This document shows, one piece after another, positions 1-8,032 of a stretch of DNA of 33,249 nucleotides. This DNA is from Anaerolineales bacterium. Lineage in GTDB: Bacteria; Chloroflexota; Anaerolineae; Anaerolineales; Villigracilaceae. The first letter of the stretch is position 1, and each line of letters opens with the position of its first letter. A program made the position numbers and the translations under genes. Below the pieces are notes generated by a model, which was not told the DNA's origin, made no database searches, and saw only the letters and a program-made list of their open reading frames with translations. The stretch spans positions 1 to 33,249 of the forward strand of contig JAGNWT010000042.1 in the NCBI GenBank assembly GCA_017985935.1. The letters are read 5' to 3'.

Positions 1-994
1 CATCTTTTTCAATGTGCTTGTGGAATTCATCGAGCGTGGTCGCGCCGATGCATTGCAGTTCGCCGCGCGCAAGAGCGGGCTTGAGCATATTGCTCGCATC
101 CATCGCGCCTTGAGCGGCCCCCGCGCCGACGACCGTGTGCAGTTCATCGATCATCAAAATCACATCGCCCTTGGCACGCTGGACTTCGTCCATGACAGCC
201 TTGAGGCGTTCTTCAAACTCACCGCGGAAGCGCGAACCCGCGATCATCGCGCCGAGGTCAAGCGCCACCACGCGCTTGCCAGAGAGGATCTCCGGCACAT
301 CATTGCTGGCGATCTTCTGCGCGAGCCCTTCGGCGATGGCTGTCTTGCCGACACCCGCTTCGCCGATCAGCACGGGATTGTTCTTCGTGCGGCGCGAGAG
401 GATCTGGATCAGGCGCAGAATCTCTTTGTCACGGCCGATGACCGGGTCGAGCTTTCCTTCACGTGCGAGCTGGGTCAGGTCGCGGGAATATTTTTCAAGG
501 GTTCGATATTTTGTCTCGGCTTGCGGGTCTGTGACACGCTGTCCGCCGCGCAGGTCTTGAATGGCATCATAGACCCGGTCGCGGGTCAGCCCGGCGCTTT
601 CGAGGATCCTGGCGGCGGGAGTGTTGCGCTCGGTAAGGATGGCCAGGAAGATATGCTCGGTGGAGATGTACTCATCCTTCAACCGGTTGGCTTCTTCATT
701 GGCAAGGTCGATGATCCGCTTGACGCGCGGGGTGATGAAGATCTGTCCCGCGCCGCCGCCGAAGATGTTCGCCTTGGGGCTGGCACGCAGGGTTGCATCC
801 AGCCGTTCGGTAAGGGCTTCAGCACTGACGTTAAGTTTTTCGAGGATCTGGGGAATCACTCCGCCGGGCTGCTCAATAAGTGCCAGCAGAATGTGTTCAG
901 TATCTATTTGGTTATGTCCATAGCGCTGGATGATCTCCGCAGCACGTTGTGCGGCTTCCTGCGCTCGTTCGGTAAATCGGTCAAATCGCATCAT
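1..994 (-). CDS. Clp AAA+ unfoldase (ClpB/ClpC family), N-terminal part, truncated by window edge
   Basis: The minus-strand frame is open from ATG at 994 to the window edge and gives 331 residues. Residues 5-145 are the duplicated Clp N domain (TEHILLALI near 32, TEHIFLAIL near 112). The first AAA+ module follows, with Walker A GEAGVGKT at 211-218, Walker B ILMIDE at 279-284, and the IGATTLDEF segment near 317. Family members unfold proteins in an ATP-driven hexameric ring, either for disaggregation with DnaK (ClpB) or for ClpP proteolysis (ClpC). The middle coiled coil that separates these lies outside the window. The linker [11 protein letters not shown] resembles ClpB, while the rest is shared by both. 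The start is fixed by AGGAG ten bases upstream; a second in-frame ATG follows at 991. A long plus-strand frame over the same bases is only its antisense shadow. Confidence 0.93.
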   Translation of the reverse strand, partial: MMRFDRFTERAQEAAQRAAEIIQRYGHNQIDTEHILLALIEQPGGVIPQILEKLNVSAEALTERLDATLRASPKANIFGGGAGQIFITPRVKRIIDLANEEANRLKDEYISTEHIFLAILTERNTPAARILESAGLTRDRVYDAIQDLRGGQRVTDPQAETKYRTLEKYSRDLTQLAREGKLDPVIGRDKEILRLIQILSRRTKNNPVLIGEAGVGKTAIAEGLAQKIASNDVPEILSGKRVVALDLGAMIAGSRFRGEFEERLKAVMDEVQRAKGDVILMIDELHTVVGAGAAQGAMDASNMLKPALARGELQCIGATTLDEFHKHIEKD

Positions 995-1083
995 GGGATA
1001 TTTTCTCCTGTGGCGGCACGGTATAACAATCGTATATGGTCAGGTCGTTAAATTAAACACCACGCCGATCCAACAATGGTGGC

Positions 1084-1089
1084 ATTATA
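1084..1089 (-). promoter_or_regulatory. Extended -10 element for the Clp gene
   Basis: On the minus strand the sequence reads TTTTGTTATAATGCC: a perfect TATAAT preceded by TGT, an extended -10. No convincing -35 is visible, which is normal for this class. Transcription would start near 1077 and leave a leader of about 80 bases before the Clp ATG at 994. No CIRCE operator is seen in the leader. A weaker TTATAC (1021-1026) is nearer the gene. Confidence 0.5.
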
Positions 1090-1217
1090 ACAAAAGGCAG
1101 ATTGGCAGGCTGTATATGGGGTGTAAGAGGAATATTAGATTTTCAGGAAAAAGCATTTGAAAAACGGGCATTTTTAGGGTTTACAAACTTGAACTGATCC
1201 ATCCCACACAAAGATCG

Positions 1218-1223
1218 TATAAT
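1218..1223 (+). promoter_or_regulatory. TATAAT -10 box placed for leaderless transcription
   Basis: A perfect TATAAT ends seven bases before the ATG at 1231. A sigma-70-type start would then fall on or next to the A of the ATG. No Shine-Dalgarno sequence lies between. TTGAAC at 1189-1194 is 23 bases upstream, too far for a normal -35. The same box and the same seven-base gap recur before the genes at 1801 and 18022. Confidence 0.6.
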
Positions 1224-1230
1224 CCCTGTC

Positions 1231-1737
1231 ATGAACATGAAAAGTCACATCCTGACCGCACTCAGGGAACAATTTGCCCAATGGGAGGTCTTGCTTGCAA
1301 GCCTAAACGAGGGGCAGTCCATCTCCCCGGCGTTCGATCTTGACTGGTCCATCAAAGACGTGGTCACTCATCTATGGGGCTGGCAGCAGATCTCGATCGC
1401 GCGGATGAAAGCCGGCGCGCAAGGCGGCGAGCCGGTCTTCCCAAACTGGTTATTGGAATTTCCCGAATGGGATGAGAGCGCCAAACTCACCAATAACTGG
1501 ATGCACACGAACTTCCATCAACGCTCATGGGTTGAAGCGCATCAAAAATGGAAGGAAGGCTACGCCCTTCTCATCGACCTGGGAGAGCAGATCACAGAAA
1601 GAGACCTGTTGGACAGCGACAGATACCCGTGGCTCAAGGGATATTCTCTGGCATTCATTCTTGTGGCGTCCTACGAACATCATCAGGAGCATTTTGACAA
1701 ATTGACCGCATGGTTATCTGAGAACAGGAAGTCATAA
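1231..1737 (+). CDS. DinB/ClbS-like four-helix-bundle protein
   Basis: The product has 168 residues, the usual size for DinB/ClbS(DfsB)-type four-helix bundles. The helix-two segment KDVVTHLWGWQ near residue 43 and the late YEHHQEHFDKL near 149 carry histidines at the positions where DinB-type proteins bind a metal. Family members include thiol-dependent detoxification enzymes and the colibactin-resistance hydrolase ClbS, but most are uncharacterised and the substrate here cannot be told. The start is the first ATG and lacks a Shine-Dalgarno; a TATAAT box seven bases upstream points to a leaderless mRNA. The next gene, 63 bases on, has the same arrangement, so the two are probably transcribed separately. 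Confidence 0.7.
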   Translation: MNMKSHILTALREQFAQWEVLLASLNEGQSISPAFDLDWSIKDVVTHLWGWQQISIARMKAGAQGGEPVFPNWLLEFPEWDESAKLTNNWMHTNFHQRSWVEAHQKWKEGYALLIDLGEQITERDLLDSDRYPWLKGYSLAFILVASYEHHQEHFDKLTAWLSENRKS

Positions 1738-1787
1738 AAACATGCCCGGCAATTTAATGGGGGCAAATCTTTTTGCAAACATGGGGC

Positions 1788-1793
1788 TATAAT
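1788..1793 (+). promoter_or_regulatory. TATAAT -10 box placed for leaderless transcription
   Basis: A perfect TATAAT is followed by seven bases and the ATG at 1801, with no ribosome-binding sequence between. The -35 region (about 1765-1770, AAATCT) does not match consensus. Geometry is identical to the boxes at 1218 and 18009. Confidence 0.6.
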
Positions 1794-1800
1794 ATCTACA

Positions 1801-2775
1801 ATGTCTTCCATTACCCTCTCCGCGCGGACAGAAACACACCCCAACTTGCGACCACTCAGCATCCTGCGGGATCTGCCCGCTGTGGCAGACTTGATCGAGA
1901 TCTGTTTCTCCAGCACAATGGACAGCGATGGCAAACGCTATGTGCAGGACATGCGCCGCGCCGGCACTGACAATTCCTTTGCCAACTGGGCCAGCCGGGC
2001 TGTTGAGACCACCTCCCTGCCTCTGAGCGGATACGTCTGGGAGCAAAACGGAAAGATCATTGGCAATGCCAGTCTCGTCCCATTCCGCCATAACAAACAA
2101 CGCATCTATCTGGTTGCGAACATCGCTGTGCATCCCGACCACCGCCGTCAGGGAATTGCGCACACCCTAACCCAACGAGCCATGCAGCACGCCCGCGAAA
2201 AAAAAGCGGATGGCATCTGGCTGCATGTCCGCGAAGATAACCCCGGCGCGATCGACCTGTACACCAAACTGGGATTCGTGGAACGTGCCCGCCGCACCAC
2301 CTGGCAGGCCCACACAGATTCTCACGCGCCCAACCTGCAAACAGACATCAAAGTAACAGGCAGGCGCTCGAACGATTGGCAGACCCAATGGCTCTGGCTT
2401 TCAAAATACTACCCCGAACTGCTATCGTGGCACCGCAAATGGAACTTCAACTTTCTGCGGCCGGGATTCCTGAACTGGATGTACCTGCTCTTTGTGGACA
2501 TCAACGTCCGCCAGTGGACAGGGCTGCGGAAGGATCAAATGGAAGCCGCGCTGGCGTGGATCCCCTACGGGGGCGGAGAAGCCCTTTTCGCCGCAGCAGG
2601 CGAACGGTCAGATCCGGACGCGCTGACCGCCCTCCTGCTCCACGCGCGGCGGGAGCTTGCCCATTTCTATCCCAACATCACACTTGAATTCCCCGCGGGA
2701 GAATTTTCCAACGCCATCCAAGCCGCCGGCTTCAAGCCGCTGCGCACATTGATATGGATGCAGGCAACTTCCTGA
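1801..2775 (+). CDS. GNAT-family N-acetyltransferase with C-terminal extension
   Basis: The 324-residue product carries a GNAT domain at about residues 15-165. The acetyl-CoA-binding stretch is VHPDHRRQGIA (110-120), matching the family R/Q-x-x-G-x-G/A motif, and DLYTKLGFVE (152-161) is the usual C-terminal GNAT signature. Such enzymes move an acetyl group from acetyl-CoA to an amine; the acceptor cannot be predicted. About 160 residues after the domain match no family I recognise. They are rich in Trp and include a hydrophobic NFLRPGFLNWMYLLF stretch, so they may form a second, degenerate GNAT fold or a substrate lid. The start is leaderless-looking, seven bases behind a TATAAT. Confidence 0.85.
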   Translation: MSSITLSARTETHPNLRPLSILRDLPAVADLIEICFSSTMDSDGKRYVQDMRRAGTDNSFANWASRAVETTSLPLSGYVWEQNGKIIGNASLVPFRHNKQRIYLVANIAVHPDHRRQGIAHTLTQRAMQHAREKKADGIWLHVREDNPGAIDLYTKLGFVERARRTTWQAHTDSHAPNLQTDIKVTGRRSNDWQTQWLWLSKYYPELLSWHRKWNFNFLRPGFLNWMYLLFVDINVRQWTGLRKDQMEAALAWIPYGGGEALFAAAGERSDPDALTALLLHARRELAHFYPNITLEFPAGEFSNAIQAAGFKPLRTLIWMQATS

Positions 2776-2809
2776 CTTCTTTTGCGTATGAATTAGAAAA
2801 GGAGTAAGA

Positions 2810-3184
2810 ATGACAAAATTTATTATTCGCTGGGCGATCAACGCGGTCGCATTGTACGTGGCAGTTCTGGTTGTGGAAGGGATCGATCTGCGCGGCACCT
2901 GGGTGGATGTGCTGTGGCTCGCGCTCATCTTTGGGCTGTTGAACTCGCTTCTACGCCCGCTGCTTAAGTTCCTCACCTGTCCGCTCATCATCCTGACCCT
3001 GGGCTTTTTCAGCCTGCTCATTAACACGATCATGCTCATACTCACCAGTTCCATCGGGCAGTCGTTGGGTTTTGGGCTCAGCGTGGACGGGTTCTGGCCC
3101 GCCTTCCTCGGCAGCGTGGTCATCAGCATCGTGAGCGTGGTGATGAGCATCTTCTTCCGCGATGAACTAAAAGGCAAAAAGTAA
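2810..3184 (+). CDS. YvlD-like (phage holin 4_2 / DUF360 family) small membrane protein
   Basis: The 124-residue product has four hydrophobic segments at roughly 5-22, 33-50, 58-80 and 97-115. The segment LLNSLLRPLLKFLTCPL is the hallmark of the family that includes Bacillus YvlD. Databases call it phage holin, but these proteins are common chromosomal membrane proteins and no phage gene is nearby. In Bacillus, yvlD sits in a cell-envelope stress operon; here a role in the envelope is only an inference. The start has a good AAGGAG seven bases upstream. The gene ends just before a perfect bidirectional terminator. Confidence 0.8.
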   Translation: MTKFIIRWAINAVALYVAVLVVEGIDLRGTWVDVLWLALIFGLLNSLLRPLLKFLTCPLIILTLGFFSLLINTIMLILTSSIGQSLGFGLSVDGFWPAFLGSVVISIVSVVMSIFFRDELKGKK

Positions 3185-3190
3185 TTTCAA

Positions 3191-3230
3191 AAATAAGAGA
3201 AGGTCGGCGATCGCCGACCTTCTCTTATTT
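3191..3230. terminator. Perfect 40-base palindromic bidirectional terminator
   Basis: Two 20-base arms (3191-3210 and 3211-3230) are exact reverse complements, with A-rich and T-rich ends so that either strand gives a GC stem followed by a U run. It lies between convergent genes ending at 3184 (+) and 3225 (-). The stop codon of the minus gene (3225-3227) lies inside the palindrome. Confidence 0.9.
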
Positions 3231-4868
3231 TATATGCATGGATGAAGTTTGCAGCATGACCAGGATCAGGCGGGAATTGTTCAACATCAACAGGGCGAGA
3301 AACACCAGCAACAACCACTGAAACCATTTTTTATCTGCCAACTCTCTCCACGCCAGCGAGAGCAGAAGGACGATGGCGTAGGTCCAGTTGGTTGCGTACA
3401 GGAAGAGGTCCTTGCCGTAATTCAGGTGAAGCACAAAATTAAAGATCAGAAGCAAAATGAAGGTGAACGAAAAACGATGATCGGCTTTCCGAAGGTCCTT
3501 CAGGAAAAGAAAACCGCCCAGCAGGGATAAAGCGATCCATATCAAAGCCAGCGCCAACCCGAAGAAGGTTTCATATTCGCTCAGGCGCATTGGCTCAGCT
3601 TTGAAGATCCAGACCTTCAAGAAGGGAATCTCTTCTTCAATGATCAACGGGTCAGGCGCGACCATGCTGTGCAGGAACATCACGCGCAGGATGGCCATCC
3701 CACGCCCAACCGAGGGCTCAAAGGTATTCCCCGCTTCGGCGGTAAAACTGGATGGCACAAAAAAATACGGCTGAGAATCGGGATACACCAGATTGTTGAG
3801 CACGGTCAGCGGAATGACGAGCGCGCCAACGATCAACCCAAACCGGACCCACTGCCAAAAATTCCGCTTCACTACGATGAACGCGATAACGGCTTGGGCA
3901 AAGTTTGTGATCGTCACACCGAAGGAAAGCACGCCCGTCAAGATCAGTGCAGCGATGGGAGCGTCTTTCAAAAGCAAAACCATGAAAGCCAGCGAGATCA
4001 CCGCCAGAAAAATATAGGTCTCGATCAACGAACCAAAGACCAGGTGCGCCGCAGACGCGCCCAGCAGAGATGCGATCAACACCGCAAAGAACGGATTCCC
4101 GCTCGTGTGCTTGACGAACTTCCATGCCAGAAAAACACACAGCCCACCCGCCAAAGCCGTCAACACGAAAGCCGCCGCGAGGCGGTCTCCTTTTAAGAAC
4201 AAGGCAACCAGCCAGATCAAGGGTCTGACGATCAGCAGCACAAAGGGATGCACCGCGCGCCAGTAGTAATCACGATATGCATCGGTCACAAAACGTGTGC
4301 GCCACAACAGCCCGTCTGAATCAAAGAATATATCGTCCACATCGAACGCGGGTTGATTGAAGATCGAAGCCAGCATCAGGTACACCGCAAAAAAGAATCC
4401 CGCTACCAGCGCACCGGTCACATTTTCGTTCATCAGCAGGAACGAAGCGCTCCGCTCCACATCTCCCTGTTTGACAAATTTTCTCGACCGCGCAAGCCCG
4501 GGGATCGTCAACAGACCGCCGACGAGGAAGGGTATCCACTGATCTTTTTCGAGGAGGAAATACCGCGCATCGAACAGACGGGGGAACTGATTCGACATCC
4601 CAAACATTCCCAACCCGAAGGCAGTCAGCACGAGGAAGAAAGTGACCCCGATGGCAAGGTCGCTCCGCCGTGCAGAGACCAGCGCCTTGGCTTTGCCAAG
4701 CAGACGGTAGGTGAGCAATCCGCCAAGGGTGTGCAGGAAAAATGTCAGCAGGATGATCTCAAAAAAGGAGGAATAAAAGTTGCTCAAAAACCCGAGCGCA
4801 AAAAGCGCTGCAAACAGAGACAACGTCCATGCCAAAAACATGCGGGGACTAAAATACTTTAACATCAT
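3225..4868 (-). CDS. Polytopic membrane protein, GT-C glycosyltransferase-like (paralogue of upstream gene)
   Basis: The 547-residue product is almost entirely hydrophobic, with about a dozen predicted membrane segments. The first large loop carries acidic residues (FDVDDIFFDSDG) followed by WRTRF and a HPF segment. This resembles the catalytic first extracytoplasmic loop of GT-C enzymes, which use polyprenyl-phosphate sugars. I cannot name the family or substrate. It is clearly paralogous to the preceding gene: FGSLIETYIF here matches FGSVIETYIF there, FGVTITNF matches FGITLTNF, and both end with an LHLNYG motif. Its ATG overlaps the stop of that gene as ATGA, so translation is probably coupled. 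Confidence 0.65.
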   Translation of the reverse strand: MMLKYFSPRMFLAWTLSLFAALFALGFLSNFYSSFFEIILLTFFLHTLGGLLTYRLLGKAKALVSARRSDLAIGVTFFLVLTAFGLGMFGMSNQFPRLFDARYFLLEKDQWIPFLVGGLLTIPGLARSRKFVKQGDVERSASFLLMNENVTGALVAGFFFAVYLMLASIFNQPAFDVDDIFFDSDGLLWRTRFVTDAYRDYYWRAVHPFVLLIVRPLIWLVALFLKGDRLAAAFVLTALAGGLCVFLAWKFVKHTSGNPFFAVLIASLLGASAAHLVFGSLIETYIFLAVISLAFMVLLLKDAPIAALILTGVLSFGVTITNFAQAVIAFIVVKRNFWQWVRFGLIVGALVIPLTVLNNLVYPDSQPYFFVPSSFTAEAGNTFEPSVGRGMAILRVMFLHSMVAPDPLIIEEEIPFLKVWIFKAEPMRLSEYETFFGLALALIWIALSLLGGFLFLKDLRKADHRFSFTFILLLIFNFVLHLNYGKDLFLYATNWTYAIVLLLSLAWRELADKKWFQWLLLVFLALLMLNNSRLILVMLQTSSMHIK

Positions 4869-6379
4869 CCGCCAGGTGGAAGGAAAGGAGCCACAGTTTT
4901 AAAAATGAACTGAAAGAATTGAAATTGGTTATACGCAAGAAAAATCAAAAAGAGAAACAAGCCCCCTTGGAAAAAACGGTTCCCTGCCAGCGGAGCGAAT
5001 GCCAGCGCAATGAAGAAGATCAACGCGTACGCCCAATCTGGTGAGTACAGGAAGGGTTCGTATCCATAATTCAGGTGCAAGAGAAAGTTAAACAGGATAC
5101 AGAATGCAAATGCCAACGCGAGGTTTGCCTTGCGGGTACGGATGAGATGCCACAGGAAGAACAATCCCGCCGCGAAAAGCAGAACAGCCCAAGCGAGCAC
5201 AAGGATGTTCCCCAACCCAAAGTATGCGCCATAGGAAAATTCCTCAGGCGCGATCTTGAAGAAATTAAAGCGCGGGAACTTTCCGCCCACTTCCTCACCG
5301 AACACGAACGGGCGAGGAGCAATGACCGTGTAAAGCAGGATCGTGCGGATCAGCAAGATGACACGACCCGCGGCTCTCCATTGCGGCTCTTGAAAAATGG
5401 AGATGGCGAATTCCTCTTCCGATTGAGCATCGGAAAGCAGAAAGAACAATTTGCTGGATGGGTACCACGCGGCATGGATCAGGCTGACCAGGATCCCAAG
5501 CGAGAGAGTCAACGCCGAAAAATGAAAAACCTTTTTGAATATCTCCCAGAAGGTTTGCTTTGAAAACTTTTCCGTGCGGGAAAACAGGTCAACAACGTAA
5601 CCAATAAAATTTTGGACAAAGTTGGTGAGAGTGATGCCAAAGGTCAGCAGGCTGGTGCCGACCAGTGCCGCGGAAGGCGCAGAATCTTTTTGAGATTGAA
5701 GCACGAGCGCAAAACCGATCAACACAGCGGCGGAGAAGATGTAGGTCTCAATGACGGAGCCAAAGAAGATGTGCGCGGTGCTCAGTCCAAGCAGGGACGC
5801 GAGCAATAAGGCGTACACAGAGTCCTGTGCCTCGCGCTTAACGAACAACCATGCCATAAAAACACAGGAGCCCCCCGCCAGTGTGTTAATCAACGTGGCG
5901 GAAAGCCAATAGTTGCGGGTGAACAGGTTCATCAACCAGCCAAGCGGACGAAAAATGAAGTACGCGAAGGGATGCGGTCCACGCATTTCGAGGAGATAGC
6001 CAGTGGGAGAGGCAATGCGCTGCATCCATGAGTAGTTATCTGCATCGAGGTAGTTATCCACGGTGTCGATGGTGGCAGAGTTCAACCGCAAACCGATCAT
6101 GGTGTAAACAACGAAGAAAATCAGAGCAAGAATCAAACCCGGCGCGTTCAGGCGCATGAAATCGAAGAACGCAGCACGGTCCAACTTTTTGATCGCCGGC
6201 AGTGATAGCCCGCCCTTAATGGAGAAGAGACAGTAGCTCAGCGCAGAGGTGGAAAAAATCGTAAGAAGGATCTGATCAACAAGGGGGCGTTCGGATAAGT
6301 TCAGGAAAAAAAAGTTGTACGCAAAGGAGAGCGTCAGTGCAAGCAGGGTGGAAAGAAAAAACCTAAAGAACGGATTCAT
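4865..6379 (-). CDS. Polytopic membrane protein, GT-C glycosyltransferase-like
   Basis: The 504-residue product has roughly twelve hydrophobic segments. The loop at about residues 123-145 holds DTVDNYLDADNYSWMQRI and then MRGPHPFAYF, a layout like the acidic catalytic loop and downstream HP motif of GT-C transferases. No soluble domain is present. It shares several collinear motifs with the next gene downstream, indicating tandem duplication. It is probably in one transcript with that gene (4-base overlap) and perhaps with the 58-residue gene upstream, although an inverted repeat lies between. Alternative readings include a polysaccharide flippase or another lipid-linked-sugar membrane enzyme. 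Confidence 0.65.
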   Translation of the reverse strand: MNPFFRFFLSTLLALTLSFAYNFFFLNLSERPLVDQILLTIFSTSALSYCLFSIKGGLSLPAIKKLDRAAFFDFMRLNAPGLILALIFFVVYTMIGLRLNSATIDTVDNYLDADNYSWMQRIASPTGYLLEMRGPHPFAYFIFRPLGWLMNLFTRNYWLSATLINTLAGGSCVFMAWLFVKREAQDSVYALLLASLLGLSTAHIFFGSVIETYIFSAAVLIGFALVLQSQKDSAPSAALVGTSLLTFGITLTNFVQNFIGYVVDLFSRTEKFSKQTFWEIFKKVFHFSALTLSLGILVSLIHAAWYPSSKLFFLLSDAQSEEEFAISIFQEPQWRAAGRVILLIRTILLYTVIAPRPFVFGEEVGGKFPRFNFFKIAPEEFSYGAYFGLGNILVLAWAVLLFAAGLFFLWHLIRTRKANLALAFAFCILFNFLLHLNYGYEPFLYSPDWAYALIFFIALAFAPLAGNRFFQGGLFLFLIFLAYNQFQFFQFIFKTVAPFLPPGG

Positions 6380-6391
6380 TATTTAAGCAGA

Positions 6392-6433
6392 GGCAGGCAT
6401 GAGGTCAGCGAGGTGCGGAATCTCATGCCTGCC
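6392..6433 (-). terminator. Inverted repeat downstream of the 58-residue gene
   Basis: GGCAGGCATGAG (6392-6403) and CTCATGCCTGCC (6422-6433) are perfect 12-base arms around an 18-base loop. It lies 12 bases past the stop of the gene ending at 6446. No strong U run follows on the minus strand, so it may weaken read-through or stabilise a transcript end rather than terminate fully. Confidence 0.4.
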
Positions 6434-6445
6434 AGCAAGGACGGT

Positions 6446-6622
6446 CTACTTCAGGTTGCGGACAAGGTCGAGGAACTCGGTCCATTCCTCTTCAAAAAAA
6501 TGAACGGTGACGTTGTTCAATTCAACATGATAGGTGACTTCGCCATCCGGTTCTTCAGCCTTCCAGGCGATGAAGTTTTCGGTCTCGGCGATGGTGGTGG
6601 TCTTGGGTTCGTTATTGCTCAT
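6446..6622 (-). CDS. Small acidic hypothetical protein (58 aa)
   Basis: This minus-strand frame runs from ATG at 6622 to TAG at 6446 and encodes 58 residues beginning MSNNEPKTTT and ending LDLVRNLK. AGGAGA sits a few bases before the start. The protein is rich in Glu and Asp, has no hydrophobic segment, and alternates polar and hydrophobic residues (TYHVELNNVTVHFFEEEW), suggesting a short beta hairpin followed by a helix. I do not recognise a family. It lies between the AI-2E-type exporter and the GT-C-like pair, on the same strand. The overlapping plus-strand frame lacks a ribosome-binding site. Confidence 0.7.
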   Translation of the reverse strand: MSNNEPKTTTIAETENFIAWKAEEPDGEVTYHVELNNVTVHFFEEEWTEFLDLVRNLK

Positions 6623-6657
6623 GGTTTCTCCTGATATGGGTTGGGGTTCAAATCAAA

Positions 6658-6677
6658 GCGGACGCTGGAGCGCCCGC
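6658..6677 (-). terminator. Short GC hairpin after the AI-2E-type gene
   Basis: GCGGACGCT and AGCGCCCGC form a 9-base stem with one mismatch and a GG loop. It is 14 bases past the end of the exporter gene, and only a short TTTGATTTG follows on the minus strand. It could be a weak terminator or attenuator. Confidence 0.3.
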
Positions 6678-6690
6678 CACACTCAATAAT

Positions 6691-7899
6691 TTATTTACTG
6701 CGCTTCGCGCCGAGTCCACGAAAAAAACGGCGGACAGAAACCATCGCCCGTGAGCCGGGCGGAGGCGGAGGCTGGCGAAGTTCTTCTTCGGGCCAGGGAG
6801 TCAGGTCCAGCATTTTGCGCATGGTGTATTTCCACAAAAGCGCGGCTGTGGCGAGAATGGGCGCAGCCACGACCACGCCAAGCAAGCCGAAAAGATTCGC
6901 AGCGATGATGGCCGCCACAAGCACCGCGGCTGGGTGCACCTTTAGCGCATCGGAAAGAATGCGCGGCGACACGACATTATCAAAGACCTGATCGATAACG
7001 ATCGCGATCAATAGAACAAGCAGGCTGTAGTAAAAAGGCGAAAGCCCGAATAATTTATATACCTGGAAGTAGGAAACAAGAGCCATCAATATCCAGTTGA
7101 CAGCGGGACCAGCGTAAGGAACAAAACGAGCAAGCCCAGCCATAAGGGCGAGACCAATGGCGTAATGCACCCCAAGCAGTCCGAGCACGATCGAGTACAC
7201 GATGACCGCAATAAAGAAGATGATGATCTGCCCGCGCAGGAAGGCATTCCAAATCCGTCCAAGCTCGCGCGAGAGGCGTTCAAAATCCTGTTTGTATCCG
7301 GGGATATCCACGGTGATCATGCGGTCGCGCAACCCGCCGCTCTCTGCCAGAACAAAATAGGAAACCAGAATGACGAACAGAGTCCAACCGAGGAAGTTCG
7401 CCGCCCCGCCAGCCACGGTGCTGACCAGCGCACCAGTACGGCTCAGCAAGGGCTGAATCATGCCAAGGATCTGGCTGCTGAGAGATCTCAAGTCTAACGC
7501 GCTGAAATCGAACTTGAAAGGACCGAAGGCATAGACCTTGCCCGAAAAACTTTCGATCAACTGCGGCAGGTTGGCTACGGCTTCCTGCACAATGGTAACG
7601 AGGCTTTGGATCTGCTGGATCAACCCCACACCGCCCAGGGTAAGCAAGCCGACCAAAAGAATGAACACAAAGAAATAAACCACGCTGATTGCGGCGTTCC
7701 ATGAAAAGTGCAGTTTACGCTGCATGAAACTCGCGACCGGATGAAACAAGTAGGACATGACAAGCGCGATCAACAACGGGGTTAAGACGAACTGAAACTT
7801 AACCAGGAGCGCGCCAACGATCACAACGATCGTCAATGCAACTACAAGTTTTGTATTCGTGCCCCAGGATGGGGAGGTTTGATTCTGCAATTGAGCCAT
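6691..7899 (-). CDS. AI-2E family transporter
   Basis: The 402-residue product has the AI-2E (PF01594, YdiK/TqsA-like) layout: two or three N-terminal membrane helices with the LIALVMSYLFHPV motif near 45, a soluble central stretch, then five closely spaced helices containing LARFVPYAGP near 245 and IDQVFDNVVSPRILS near 300. Family members include the autoinducer-2 exporter TqsA and Na+/H+ antiporters; the substrate cannot be told from sequence. A short basic, proline-rich C-terminal tail (PPPPPGSRAMVSVRRFFRGL) is extra. The start has only a weak upstream purine run. A promoter lies about 45 bases upstream, so the gene probably heads its own transcript. Confidence 0.88.
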   Translation of the reverse strand: MAQLQNQTSPSWGTNTKLVVALTIVVIVGALLVKFQFVLTPLLIALVMSYLFHPVASFMQRKLHFSWNAAISVVYFFVFILLVGLLTLGGVGLIQQIQSLVTIVQEAVANLPQLIESFSGKVYAFGPFKFDFSALDLRSLSSQILGMIQPLLSRTGALVSTVAGGAANFLGWTLFVILVSYFVLAESGGLRDRMITVDIPGYKQDFERLSRELGRIWNAFLRGQIIIFFIAVIVYSIVLGLLGVHYAIGLALMAGLARFVPYAGPAVNWILMALVSYFQVYKLFGLSPFYYSLLVLLIAIVIDQVFDNVVSPRILSDALKVHPAAVLVAAIIAANLFGLLGVVVAAPILATAALLWKYTMRKMLDLTPWPEEELRQPPPPPGSRAMVSVRRFFRGLGAKRSK

Positions 7900-7945
7900 A
7901 GGATTTTCACTTTACCGCAAATAAAGGAGTTTTATTCTTAAATCG

Positions 7946-7973
7946 ATTCTATCAAAGATAAGAGATTTTACAA
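7946..7973 (-). promoter_or_regulatory. Sigma-70-like promoter for the AI-2E-type gene
   Basis: On the minus strand TTGTAA (7968-7973) and TAGAAT (7946-7951) are separated by 16 bases. Each box differs from consensus at one or two positions. Transcription would start near 7939, giving a leader of about 40 bases. Confidence 0.5.
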
Positions 7974-7980
7974 CATTAAA

Positions 7981-8012
7981 CAAAAAACCCCGCATAGAGC
8001 TTCGCGGGGTTC
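7981..8012 (-). terminator. Rho-independent terminator of the FHA gene
   Basis: On the minus strand AACCCCGC, a ten-base loop and GCGGGGTT are followed by a T run (plus-strand As at 7982-7987). It sits about 20 bases past the stop of the FHA gene and just upstream of the AI-2E-type gene promoter. Confidence 0.85.
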
Positions 8013-8032
8013 TGTTTCTATTTTCTATGGGA

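Noticed and set aside
14..1051. Long plus-strand open frame opposite the Clp gene
   Set aside because: The minus-strand frame encodes unmistakable Clp N and AAA+ motifs over the same bases. The plus frame has no ribosome-binding site and no recognisable motif.
2810..3184. Phage holin as evidence of a prophage
   Set aside because: The family name is misleading; YvlD-like proteins are chromosomal, and no other phage gene, attachment repeat or integrase is seen.
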